DNA from: Bacteroidales bacterium
GTDB lineage: Bacteria > Bacteroidota > Bacteroidia > Bacteroidales > PUMT01
Direction: 5' to 3'
Length of the DNA stretch: 56,603 bases
Assembly (NCBI GenBank): GCA_007125955.1
Contig: SLCF01000013.1
Span: 1 to 56,603 of the forward strand
The position numbers and the translations under genes were made by a program. Below, one piece after another: positions 37,805 to 46,839 of this stretch. The notes under the pieces are model-generated. The model worked only from the letters and a program-made list of their open reading frames with translations, made no database searches and was not told the DNA's origin. Position 1 is the first letter of the stretch; each line of letters starts with the position of its first letter.

Positions 37805-39193
37805 TTATTTTGCCATGGTTTCTTCTATTTCTCTTACCGTTTTGGGAACGGGCCTGCCGAGAAGACGGCGTCCCTCAGCAGTAACCAACACATCGTCTTC
37901 TATGCGAATCCCGCCAAAATCCTTATATGTTTCAACCTTGTTGTAATTTATAAAATCTGTAAATTTTTTTTCACTTCTCCATTTATCAATCAGTGGAGGA
38001 ATAAAGTAGATTCCCGGCTCTATTGTCAAAACAAAACCTTCCTTAAGCCTCCTTCCAAGTCTCAGCCCTTTTAACCCAAATGTATCACTGCGTTTTATTT
38101 CATTGTCGTATCCCACATAGTCCTCTCCCAGTCCTTCCATATCATGCACATCAAGTCCCATCATATGACCGAGTCCATGAGGGAAAAAGAGTGCGTGAGC
38201 TCCTCTGTTCACTGCTTCCCTTACATCTCCTTTCATCAACCCTAAATCCTTTAAACCGGCTGCTATAACAGCAGCTGCTTCAAGGTGGATATCTCTGTTT
38301 GGAATTCCGGGTCTGGTCAGTTCAGTTGCCTGAATAAGAGAATGTAAAACTATTTCATAAATATCTTTTTGCCTTTGTGAAAATTTTCCTCCAACAGGTA
38401 CTGAACGGGTTATATCACTTGCATATCGCAAAGAAGTCTCATGTCCTGCATCGGTTACCATCATACGCCCCTCCCTGAGCATATTCCCATGGTAGTGATT
38501 ATGAAGTATATGCCCGTTTATTGTCAGTATCACAGGAAATGAAACAGGAGTTCCGTGAGATAGAGAAATGCCTTCTATCCGGCCTGCAATTTCCTTTTCA
38601 TAAGTTCCTGGCATGGCCATTTTCATGGCTGTTGTATGCATCTCATGAGCAACATCAACGGCTTTCTCGATTTCCTTTATTTCCCAGAGTTCTTTTACCG
38701 ACCTTAATTTTACAACAGCCTTTATTAACTCTTCCGAAATTTTTTTGTTTATCTCAGAATAGTTGATACCTGTAAGTTTTTCCAGAAATATTTTGTTTTC
38801 AGCACGGTAAGGGGGCAAAAAGTGAATTTTTCGACCTTTTTTTGCAGCATCATTCACGATTTTTTCAATATCCTGGTATGGGTAAGTCTTTTCTGTTCCG
38901 GTCATTAAACCCAACTCTTTTACTGATGGTTGGGGACCCATCCATATAACCGATTCCAGATCCGTATCATTCCCGAACAGAAGATCCTCGTTTCTGTCAA
39001 TATCAATAATCCCGGCCATTCCCGGTTGATCAATTCCGAAAAAATAAAGAAACGAACTATCCTGCCTGAAATGATAGGTGTTTGACGAATAGTTCATTGG
39101 TGATTCCTCGTTTCCTGGAAGTAAAACTATTCCATTTTTAACCTCCTCTCTTAGTCTTTTTCTTCTTTCACAATAAACGCGAGCTTCAAACAT
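37805..39193 (-). CDS. pepP: Xaa-Pro aminopeptidase P (M24B)
   Basis: The enzyme removes N-terminal residues that precede proline. The 462-residue cytoplasmic protein has the AMP_N domain first (EEVKNGIVLLPGNEESPMNY near 15) and then the creatinase-fold M24 domain. Visible metal ligands are an Asp in VTDAGHE near 243, a later Asp in YASDITR near 255, His in FPHGLGHMMGLDVHDMEG near 335, Glu in LTIEPGIYF near 390, and a final Glu in GGIRIEDDVLV near 428. It is convergent with sdhB. No operon partners. Confidence 0.93.
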   Translation of the reverse strand: MFEARVYCERRKRLREEVKNGIVLLPGNEESPMNYSSNTYHFRQDSSFLYFFGIDQPGMAGIIDIDRNEDLLFGNDTDLESVIWMGPQPSVKELGLMTGTEKTYPYQDIEKIVNDAAKKGRKIHFLPPYRAENKIFLEKLTGINYSEINKKISEELIKAVVKLRSVKELWEIKEIEKAVDVAHEMHTTAMKMAMPGTYEKEIAGRIEGISLSHGTPVSFPVILTINGHILHNHYHGNMLREGRMMVTDAGHETSLRYASDITRSVPVGGKFSQRQKDIYEIVLHSLIQATELTRPGIPNRDIHLEAAAVIAAGLKDLGLMKGDVREAVNRGAHALFFPHGLGHMMGLDVHDMEGLGEDYVGYDNEIKRSDTFGLKGLRLGRRLKEGFVLTIEPGIYFIPPLIDKWRSEKKFTDFINYNKVETYKDFGGIRIEDDVLVTAEGRRLLGRPVPKTVREIEETMAK

Positions 39194-39430
39194 ATCATTA
39201 GGTTTTTAATTCATAAAATATTAATCTCTTAAAAAATAAAGGTACATTAATTTGAAAAATTGTCAAACAGTACTTTAACCCATTCATTAAAATCTCTGTT
39301 TTATGATTATATAAACATTCATAAATTTTTTTGCTTGTCAAAAAATATGCGAACAGCTATTAGATATTTTACAAATTTTGTATATTCGCAGTTGTCAGCC
39401 ATATTATTAACATGATATTAACATTCCGCC

Positions 39431-40168
39431 ATGCCTTACCGCAGACTCCCTAATACTGACAGCTCAAGGCTAAAAGCTCTCCATTCAGCACTCTACATGG
39501 GAAAAGAGCATCCTCCTTTCAAGCTTGCTTTTTCTCAGAAAAATTATCAAAGGGTTCAGAATATAATCCCGGCCTTTGAAAATGCCATAACTTTTTACAG
39601 GCAAACCTATTCAACCCAGGTAAAAAAAAATCCTGAATATACAAAAGCCTTGAAAATGGGCAGGTTGTACATTTCTCACTTTATACAGGTAATGAATATG
39701 GGCATTTTGCGGGGTGATCTGAAAAGCAATATGCGCAAATATTACGGACTTGAATCGCAGGGCAATCGAATACCTCCCCTTAACACCGAAGCCGATATAA
39801 TTAAATGGGGGAAGAAAATGATTGATGGCGAGCATGAACGCATAACCAAAGGAGGGACACCAATCTCCAATCCTACGATTGCGGTTGTAAAGGTGAGATA
39901 TGAAAAATTAAAGGAAGTATCTCAATTTCAAAAAAGCCTGAAGAAAAAAACATCTATTGCACATGAAAAAATTGCTGAACTAAGACCTGAGGCTGACAGA
40001 ATTATTACAGATATTTGGGATGAAGTTGAAGATTCTTATAAAGACCTTCCTGATGACCTTCGCCGAGAAAAGGCCAAAAAATATGGAGTTGTTTATGTTT
40101 TCAGAAAAAATGAGATAAATAACTTGAATTCACCTGTTTTTTTGGTTCAGGAAATTAAAAACGGATAA
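39431..40168 (+). CDS. Conserved-looking protein of unknown function
   Basis: I recognise no named family in this 245-residue, strongly basic, helix-rich protein. It has no signal peptide or membrane segment. Noticeable segments are SRLKALHSALYMGKE near residue 12, YISHFIQVMNMGILRG near 78, and a C-terminal segment ending in DDLRREKAKKYGVVYVFRK near 214. A helical bundle of DUF-type is likely. It is followed by an AT-rich hairpin (40170-40200) and a convergent CPBP protease gene. Codon use is like its neighbours, so the gene is probably real. Confidence 0.75.
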   Translation: MPYRRLPNTDSSRLKALHSALYMGKEHPPFKLAFSQKNYQRVQNIIPAFENAITFYRQTYSTQVKKNPEYTKALKMGRLYISHFIQVMNMGILRGDLKSNMRKYYGLESQGNRIPPLNTEADIIKWGKKMIDGEHERITKGGTPISNPTIAVVKVRYEKLKEVSQFQKSLKKKTSIAHEKIAELRPEADRIITDIWDEVEDSYKDLPDDLRREKAKKYGVVYVFRKNEINNLNSPVFLVQEIKNG

Positions 40169-40169
40169 A

Positions 40170-40200
40170 ACTCTAATAAGTTTTTGGTTCATTATAGAGT
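40170..40200. terminator. AT-rich hairpin between convergent genes
   Basis: ACTCTAATAA (40170-40179) pairs with TTATAGAGT (40192-40200) with one bulged base. It lies in the 41-bp gap between two convergent genes, where a shared terminator is expected, but the stem is weak. Confidence 0.35.
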
Positions 40201-40209
40201 ATAGCAGAA

Positions 40210-41139
40210 CTATTCCGGTTTTGTTCCGAATTTTACCATAAATTTAAATAGTGCCAAAAACCCAAGAAGAAAAATAAAACTGACAACAGAAACCCCCCAT
40301 TCTTCAGAACCGGATCCCAAAGACTCCAAATTTTCGTCAATCATTTTTTTCTCGATCAGAAAATATGCGATTACTGCAGCCGCATTGTTAAAAAAGTGAG
40401 CAATAACAGGAAACCACATGCTCCCGCTCCATACAAGCATATAACCGAACATTGCCCCGAGAACAGCACGTGGAATAAAACCATAAAACTGAATATGCAT
40501 TGCGCTGAAAAGAAGAGCCGATATCCATATTCCTGCATGTATATTTTTTGTCCACTCAGTAAAAATACGCTGAATAACTCCCCTGAAAAGCAACTCCTCT
40601 CCAATCGCCGGGATTACTGCAATCATTAACAGATTAAGCATCAAACCCTGAATATTGTCTACTCTTAAAAAAAGCTCTGTCAGGACCATTGCCCTTTCTT
40701 CCGTTTCTTTAAGCCATGTTTCAATTGAATCCATAAATCCGGGAAGCTGTATTTGCTCATTCAAATATGCGAGGCTGTTTATAACCGGTACCGCAAACAA
40801 TACAATCAAAAGGGAAATAAAAACCGGCTTCCAGTCGGCTTTTCTTTTAAGGGCAAGATACTCAGTCGGCTTTAGGCTGAAAAGGTAACTCAGCACAATT
40901 GAAGGAACAATAAAAAGCGCTGTTGATTGAATAATCTGGAAATATCTTAAAACCGAAAGATGCCCGGGATGAGAAGCATCAGAGAGCATCCTTCCAAGCC
41001 CCTCATAACCTGCCTGAAAAAGAAACATTGCTAATATATACCCGGCTAATATAAAAACAAGGAAACTACTTATTATAATAAAAACCGAAAACAGAAGTTT
41101 TGTAATAGGACTTGCATGCTGAAGAATGGCCCTTTGCAT
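40210..41139 (-). CDS. CPBP family intramembrane metalloprotease
   Basis: The 309-residue membrane protein has about eight hydrophobic segments. The conserved CPBP (Abi/CAAX-protease-like) motifs are visible: GEELLFRGVIQR near residue 180 (motif 1, EExxxR), an FSAMHIQFYGF motif near 210, and a motif with His and Asn (AHFFNNAAA) near 247. Prokaryotic members cleave membrane proteins or peptides and some mature bacteriocins, but the substrate here is unknown. It ends in TAG and overlaps the start region of the divergent dusB gene. Confidence 0.88.
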   Translation of the reverse strand: MQRAILQHASPITKLLFSVFIIISSFLVFILAGYILAMFLFQAGYEGLGRMLSDASHPGHLSVLRYFQIIQSTALFIVPSIVLSYLFSLKPTEYLALKRKADWKPVFISLLIVLFAVPVINSLAYLNEQIQLPGFMDSIETWLKETEERAMVLTELFLRVDNIQGLMLNLLMIAVIPAIGEELLFRGVIQRIFTEWTKNIHAGIWISALLFSAMHIQFYGFIPRAVLGAMFGYMLVWSGSMWFPVIAHFFNNAAAVIAYFLIEKKMIDENLESLGSGSEEWGVSVVSFIFLLGFLALFKFMVKFGTKPE

Positions 41140-41184
41140 ATAAAAAGGTTTTTTTTATATTTCAAAAGTAAATATTTTTTTATT

Positions 41185-42174
41185 GTGAATTTATCAGGAT
41201 TGACCTCTCTCCCAAATAAGCCTCTATTGCTGGCTCCCATGGAAGATATTACCGATCCCTCTTTCCGCTATATTTGTAAGAAAGGAGGCGCAGATATGAT
41301 GTTTACAGAGTTCATTTCCTCTGACGGCCTGATACGTAATGGCAGGAAAAGTATTGCCAAGCTCGAAATTTTCGATTATGAAAGGCCTGTAGGAATTCAG
41401 ATTTACGGACATCTTATCGAGCCAATGGTTAAAGCTGCAAAAATGGCTGAATTAGCAGAACCTGACCTTATTGACATAAATTTCGGTTGTCCCGTGAAAA
41501 AAATTGCCAGAAGAGGTGCCGGTTCAGGTATGATGCAAAATGTCCCCCTGATGGGGCAAATAACTGAAGCTATAGTAAAATCAGTTAATCTTCCGGTTAC
41601 AGTAAAAACAAGACTGGGGTGGGATGACTCAAATAAAAACATATTGGAGGTGGCGGAAAGGCTCCAGGATGCAGGAATAAGCGCCATTACAATACACGGT
41701 CGAACCCGTGCACAGCTTTACAGGGGCGAGGCAGACTGGAGTTTGATTGGAGAGGTTAAGAATAATCCGCGTATGATTATTCCGGTTTTCGGTAACGGAG
41801 ACATTGACAGACCGGAAAAAGCAATGGAAATGTTCGACAGGTACGGTGTAGATGGAATTATGATCGGACGTGCAGCAATTGGAAAACCATGGATTTTCAA
41901 TCAAATAAAAAAATATCTTAAAACCGGTGTAATACCTGATGATCCAACCCTGCATGAAAAAACCGATATAGCCAGAGCCCACTTCCTTAAATCAATCGAA
42001 CGCAAAGGGGAAAAAACCGGCATTTTTCAAATGCGCAGGCATTTTGTATCATATTTCAAAGGATTGGCAAATTTCAGGGAAACCAGGCTGAAATTGCTCA
42101 CATCAACTGATCCTGATGAAATATTATCAATCCTCGATAAAATCCCTGTAATGTTCACTGAAGCAGCACTCTGA
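41185..42174 (+). CDS. dusB: tRNA-dihydrouridine synthase
   Basis: The enzyme reduces uridines in tRNA to dihydrouridine with FMN and NADPH. The TIM-barrel domain opens with PLLLAPMEDITDPSFRYICK. It has DINFGCPVKKIARRGAGSGM near residue 92 with the catalytic Cys, AITIHGRTRAQLYRGEADW near 165, VFGNGDI near 199 and DGIMIGRAAIGKPW near 222. A C-terminal helical tRNA-binding domain follows. The start is uncertain. GTG 41185 gives the best family alignment and avoids overlap with the divergent CPBP gene; an ATG at 41116 would overlap it by 24 bp, and TTG 41200 is also possible. Confidence 0.9.
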   Translation: MNLSGLTSLPNKPLLLAPMEDITDPSFRYICKKGGADMMFTEFISSDGLIRNGRKSIAKLEIFDYERPVGIQIYGHLIEPMVKAAKMAELAEPDLIDINFGCPVKKIARRGAGSGMMQNVPLMGQITEAIVKSVNLPVTVKTRLGWDDSNKNILEVAERLQDAGISAITIHGRTRAQLYRGEADWSLIGEVKNNPRMIIPVFGNGDIDRPEKAMEMFDRYGVDGIMIGRAAIGKPWIFNQIKKYLKTGVIPDDPTLHEKTDIARAHFLKSIERKGEKTGIFQMRRHFVSYFKGLANFRETRLKLLTSTDPDEILSILDKIPVMFTEAAL

Positions 42175-42370
42175 AAATTTATTATCAGGTAAATTAATTT
42201 TTTTTTACTTTTATATTATTAAGTAAATCCGGATTAAAATATGCATTAACACGCCTTGGTATACTAAATCCCCTGAAATTACTGAATTATAGTATAAACC
42301 GGCAGCGGATAAACTTTAAAGATCTTTAAAAACCAGTACAAAATATGTTTATTAATCTAAATCATTAATT

Positions 42371-44740
42371 ATGAAGACGTATAAAATGAAGATTTGTTTT
42401 GTTTTGATTTTACTTCCGCTGTTTTCAGTTCAGGTTTATACACAGGGAAGCTCAACACTCCGCCTTGATGAAATTATGAAGGGTTATGACTGGGTAGGAT
42501 CGCTTCCCGGTCAGATCCACTGGTCTGTCGACAATGAAAAGGTCTACTTCATGTGGAACCCTGAAGATTTTCCGTCCGATTCACTCTACAGTTATAACCT
42601 GAGTAACGGAATAATCGGGAAAGTTGATCCAGACGTTCGCAGGCAATTGCCAGCAAGACAATTTGTATATAACGGCAACAGGACAAGAATCGCTTTTATC
42701 AGGGATGGAGACCTGTTCATTATGAATACCGAAACAGGAGAAATTTCACAACTCACAAACACATTACAGCGAATCAGCGCCCCTTCATTCACAACAGATG
42801 ACACATATATAACCTTTATTGCTGATAATAACATGTTTATGAGACATCTTGAAACCGGCACAGTTATACAGGTTACCGATTTCAGACAGGGATCGCCTCC
42901 CGCAGAACGTAAGCTCTCCGGGCAGGATGAATGGCTCAGGAATCAGCAATTTGAACTTTTTGATTATTTAAGAGAAAGGCAGGAAAGACGGGAGATGCGC
43001 GAAAAACACCAGGAAACTGAAAGGCCAGAGAGACCTGAACCGGTTTACCTCGGAAACCAAAGAGTAGCGAATATTTCACTATGTCCCGAAAACCGTTTTG
43101 TAACCTACAATATCTATAATCAGCCGCAGGATGTAAGGCAAACTGTAGTGCCTGATTTTGTTACCGAAACGGGTTACATCAATGAGATAAATGCCAGACC
43201 AAAGGTAGGATCACCTCGGACTGTTGTAGGTATGGGAATATACGATACGGAAAAGGGAGATTATTACAGTGTTGAAACCTCAGAAATACCAGGCATAAGA
43301 GATGTCCCCGAATATAAATACGAATACGGATTTGATGGTGAGCAGTATGAAAAGGACCGGGATGTAAATATTACCGGACTATTCTGGTCGGATAACGGTG
43401 AATATGCCGTTGTTAATATTCGCTCTCATGACAACAAAGACAGGTGGATAATGCTTCTTAATCCTGAAACAGGTGAGCTTTCATTGCTGGACAGGCAAAG
43501 GGACGAAGCCTGGATTGCAGGACCCGGCATTAATGTCAGACATGGATCCGGTATGGGCTGGATGCCGGACAACCGCAGAATATGGTTTCAGTCAGAAGAG
43601 AGCGGTTACTCTCATCTTTATGTGGTTGATGTTGTTACAGGGGAAAAACAGGCACTGACTTCAGGCCGGTTTGAAATATACAGTCCCTTTATATCTAAGG
43701 ACAACAAATGGTGGTATTTTTCTTCAAATGAAGTTCATCCCGGAGAAAGACATTTTTACAGAATGCCCCTCAACGGGGGAAAAAGAACACAAATTACAAC
43801 AATGGAGGGGCATAATAATGTGACACTTTCACATAATGAAGAGATGCTGGCAATAAGATACTCCTACTCCAACAAGCCATGGGAGCTTTACATAATGGAA
43901 AACAAACCGGGAGCAGACTCCAAACAGGTTACCCACTCACTGAAAGAAGATTTTGAGAATTATGACTGGCGCAAACCACAGGTTATTACTTTTACTGCTG
44001 AAGACGGGGAAGAAGTTTGGGCACGGCTTTATAAGCCCGAAGAGACAATAAAAAATGGTGCTGCTGTGATTTTTGTCCATGGTGCCGGCTACCTGCAAAA
44101 TGTTCATAAATGGTGGAGCAACTACTTCCGTGAATATATGTTCCATAACCTGCTGGTGGATAAAGGCTACACTGTTCTGGATATAGATTTCAGGGCAAGC
44201 TCAGGTTATGGTCGCGACTGGCGTACCGGAATCTACAGGCATATGGGAGGCAAGGATCTTTCAGATAATGTTGACGGTGCAAGGTTCCTTGTAGAAAAGC
44301 ACGGGATTAATCCGGGAAAAATAGGTATTTACGGCGGATCATACGGCGGTTTTATTACCCTCATGGCAATGTTTAACCATCCCGACGTTTTTACTGCCGG
44401 AGCAGCATTGCGTTCTGTAACTGACTGGGCGCATTACAACCATGGTTATACGTCAAACATTCTTAATACCCCGGTAACTGACAGTCTGGCTTTTGCAATG
44501 AGTTCCCCAATAAATTTTGCCGAAGGGCTTGAAGGAGCATTGCTTATGTGCCACGGTATGATAGACGATAATGTACAGTTTCATGATATTGTTCGTCTTA
44601 CCCAGCGATTGATAGAGTTGGGCAAGGAAAACTGGGAACTTGCAGTATATCCTGTAGAAAGGCATTCATTTACCGAGCCTTCCAGCTGGATCGATGAATA
44701 CAGGCGAATTCTAGATCTTTTTGAAAATAATTTACGATAA
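42371..44740 (+). CDS. S9 family peptidase, dipeptidyl-peptidase IV type
   Basis: A second exported DPP-IV-like serine peptidase (789 residues), only distantly similar to the one at 12112-14472. The signal peptide spans residues 1-25 (ending QVYTQG). The beta-propeller occupies about 70-500. In the catalytic domain the nucleophile Ser is in YGGSYGGFITL near 657, the Asp in HGMIDDNVQ near 732 and the His in VERHSFTEP near 765. It probably cleaves dipeptides from oligopeptides in the periplasm. A charged insertion in the propeller (near 195-220, Arg/Glu-rich) is odd. It ends in a strong hairpin. Confidence 0.92.
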   Translation: MKTYKMKICFVLILLPLFSVQVYTQGSSTLRLDEIMKGYDWVGSLPGQIHWSVDNEKVYFMWNPEDFPSDSLYSYNLSNGIIGKVDPDVRRQLPARQFVYNGNRTRIAFIRDGDLFIMNTETGEISQLTNTLQRISAPSFTTDDTYITFIADNNMFMRHLETGTVIQVTDFRQGSPPAERKLSGQDEWLRNQQFELFDYLRERQERREMREKHQETERPERPEPVYLGNQRVANISLCPENRFVTYNIYNQPQDVRQTVVPDFVTETGYINEINARPKVGSPRTVVGMGIYDTEKGDYYSVETSEIPGIRDVPEYKYEYGFDGEQYEKDRDVNITGLFWSDNGEYAVVNIRSHDNKDRWIMLLNPETGELSLLDRQRDEAWIAGPGINVRHGSGMGWMPDNRRIWFQSEESGYSHLYVVDVVTGEKQALTSGRFEIYSPFISKDNKWWYFSSNEVHPGERHFYRMPLNGGKRTQITTMEGHNNVTLSHNEEMLAIRYSYSNKPWELYIMENKPGADSKQVTHSLKEDFENYDWRKPQVITFTAEDGEEVWARLYKPEETIKNGAAVIFVHGAGYLQNVHKWWSNYFREYMFHNLLVDKGYTVLDIDFRASSGYGRDWRTGIYRHMGGKDLSDNVDGARFLVEKHGINPGKIGIYGGSYGGFITLMAMFNHPDVFTAGAALRSVTDWAHYNHGYTSNILNTPVTDSLAFAMSSPINFAEGLEGALLMCHGMIDDNVQFHDIVRLTQRLIELGKENWELAVYPVERHSFTEPSSWIDEYRRILDLFENNLR

Positions 44741-44756
44741 ATTATATTATTGGATT

Positions 44757-44791
44757 AAGACCGGCTTGCTGAAAATCCGCAAGCCGGTCTT
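44757..44791 (+). terminator. Intrinsic terminator after S9 peptidase
   Basis: AAGACCGGCTTGC (44757-44769) pairs perfectly with GCAAGCCGGTCTT (44779-44791), a 13-bp stem with a 9-nt loop and further T residues after it. It lies just after the peptidase stop. Confidence 0.9.
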
Positions 44792-45199
44792 TTAATTACG
44801 CTGAAGATTAAGTCATGGTATTACCCAGGGATAGCAGGGTCTTCTCTTTTGTCAAACAATACAATTTCAAAAAATTAAAAAAACCTGATCATTTTTTTAG
44901 CATAAAAATATTGCGTGAAGATATTATTTCGTATGCAGTAGACTTACTCAATTTATCAACAAACATTTATGTAAATTTATTTTTGTCTGCTGCTTTTTGT
45001 AAAGTGTTCTAAATTGCAAAACCATGCAACATTTTTAATTTATTTTAGTTATTATTTATGTTTTTATTAATATTTCGGATATTTTTAAATGTTTTTTTAA
45101 AAATCACTTTTTAAATAACTGGATGTACAGAAGCCGGCTAACTTCTTTTTTTAAATATTGCAGATTCAATACAAAAATATATCTAATCAGTGTTTATCA
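44792..45199. other. About 400-bp AT-rich gene-free interval
   Basis: Nothing convincing is seen. A 65-residue frame at 44815-45012 is AT-rich, Phe/Leu/Lys-heavy and unlike real proteins. The region probably holds the promoter of the tandem paralogue pair; no clear TAnnTTTG is found close to the next start. Confidence 0.5.
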
Positions 45200-46501
45200 A
45201 TGAAAATAACCAGAATTCCCAAATCCCGCTTTTTCTTTTTTTTCTCCATTATACTTCTTTTTGTTGTTGCCGCTGGCAAATCATTTGCCGGGGAAAGCAT
45301 TTTGCCGGATTCACGCAATTTGCAAAACAACCGGTTGCAGGTTTTCCTGGATTTACCAAGGTGGGCAGATGAAAATTTCATCAGACAGGAAATTCCGGTA
45401 ATAGATCTTGTCCGGGACAAAGACCTTGCCCATGTTCACATTATAATGACACGTCACCAATCCGGCAGTGCAGGGGCAACCTATTTTTTTTCATTTATTG
45501 GAACAAAGGAGTTCAAGGGAATGAACAATGAACTTTCAATATGGGCTCCTGCTGCCAATACAAGTTATGAGAACAGGGCGGGATATACCAATATGATAAA
45601 AGTGGGCCTTGCCCCATATATTGCAAACACTCTCATGGCAGACAAGCTTTCGATTGAATATTCAGCCGATCCCATGCCCCTGTCTGTTGAAGAAGTTGAA
45701 ACAGAAGTAGCAGACCCCTGGAATAACTGGATATTTGAAATATACGGAGGAGGCAATTTCAGCAAAGAAGAGAAGAGAAGTTCTGCAAATTTCAGATACG
45801 GTTTACATGCTGATAAAATAACTGAAGACTGGAAATTAAGATTCAGACCCTATTTTAACTACAATGAAAGAAATTTTGTTGTGGATGACGGAACAATAAC
45901 ACGTATATCACACAGAAACGGTTTCAACGGAACGGTTGTAAAAAGTATAAATAACAACTGGTCAGCGGGGATTTTTACAAGTATGCTTTCCAGCACCTTT
46001 AATAATATTGATTTCAACATAGAAATGTTTCCTGCAATAGAATACAGTATATTTCCCTACAGGGAAGCCACAAGAAGATCAATTACTTTTTCATACCGGG
46101 TAGGGTACGGATATCATCAATATCTTGAAGAAACAATATTTGAAAAGAATGACGAGTACCTTTTCAACCAGTCACTTGAAGCTTCTGCAAGGTTCCAGCA
46201 ACCATGGGGAACTTTCCGTGCGGGACTTACCGGTTCAAACTATTTTCATGACTTCAATCTGAACAGGGCAGAATTTTTTGCCAATTTAAACCTTCGTATT
46301 TTCCAGGGATTTGCCCTGAATCTGAGCGGAAATTTTGACATAATTAATGATCTGTTGTCCCTTCCAAGGGGCGATATGTCACTTGAGGACATCTTGCTTC
46401 AGCAGCGCCGTCAGGCAACCGATTATGAAATATCCGGGTCAATTGGCATTTCTTATACATTTGGGTCAAGTCTTTCCGGAGCCTACAACCCGAGATTGTA
46501 A
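45200..46501 (+). CDS. Predicted outer-membrane beta-barrel protein, tandem paralogue 1
   Basis: The 433-residue product has a signal peptide (residues 1-33, ending KSFAG). An N-terminal globular domain (about 45-150) contains FLDLPRWADENFIRQEIPV, VRDKDLAHVHIIMTRHQSG and FIGTKEFKGMNNELS, followed by alternating, aromatic-rich strands to the C-terminus. This pattern suggests a beta barrel (for example the GGGNFSKEEKRSS and FRPYFNYNERNFVV strands). I recall an uncharacterised family with such a fused domain and barrel but no function. It is the first of two adjacent, clearly homologous genes, the next starting 338 bp later. ATG 45200 gives the natural signal peptide. Confidence 0.78.
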   Translation: MKITRIPKSRFFFFFSIILLFVVAAGKSFAGESILPDSRNLQNNRLQVFLDLPRWADENFIRQEIPVIDLVRDKDLAHVHIIMTRHQSGSAGATYFFSFIGTKEFKGMNNELSIWAPAANTSYENRAGYTNMIKVGLAPYIANTLMADKLSIEYSADPMPLSVEEVETEVADPWNNWIFEIYGGGNFSKEEKRSSANFRYGLHADKITEDWKLRFRPYFNYNERNFVVDDGTITRISHRNGFNGTVVKSINNNWSAGIFTSMLSSTFNNIDFNIEMFPAIEYSIFPYREATRRSITFSYRVGYGYHQYLEETIFEKNDEYLFNQSLEASARFQQPWGTFRAGLTGSNYFHDFNLNRAEFFANLNLRIFQGFALNLSGNFDIINDLLSLPRGDMSLEDILLQQRRQATDYEISGSIGISYTFGSSLSGAYNPRL

Positions 46502-46839
46502 TAAAACAGTCTTAAAAAATTACCTGCCTTCAGCTACAGGAAATAAGACTAAAAAATATCTGTTTTTTGCAACAAATCAAAATTTTTGACGTTTTAGCCA
46601 TGTCATTTTCTGTGTCTGTATATCATTTTGTTGTTCTTATTCTTCCCGATAATTAAGGAAAGGAATAATCTCGTTTTACAATCGTTGTTTTCTTTTCTGA
46701 TAAGTTAACTTATATTCGTCTGGTTTGAAAAAGAGCACAATATATATTCTTGCAATTGCTTTTAACATTTTTTCAATCTTCTGTTTTAGCAATATGTAAA
46801 TGACTGCAATAAAAAATTTGGAATTAGATATATCTAAAA
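46502..46839. other. 338-bp gap between tandem paralogues
   Basis: No gene is seen. It begins with a possible terminator, AGTCTTA (46508-46514) with TAAGACT (46544-46550) around an inner CCTG/CAGG stem. The rest is AT-rich and probably holds the second paralogue's promoter, so the two genes may be transcribed separately. Confidence 0.4.

Noticed and set aside
12112-44740. The two S9 peptidases as a recent duplication
   Set aside because: They differ strongly outside the catalytic motifs (GHSGGG versus GGSYGG) and lie 28 kb apart.
44815-45012. 65-residue frame after the second S9 peptidase
   Set aside because: AT-driven composition and no recognisable motif; it lies just past a terminator.
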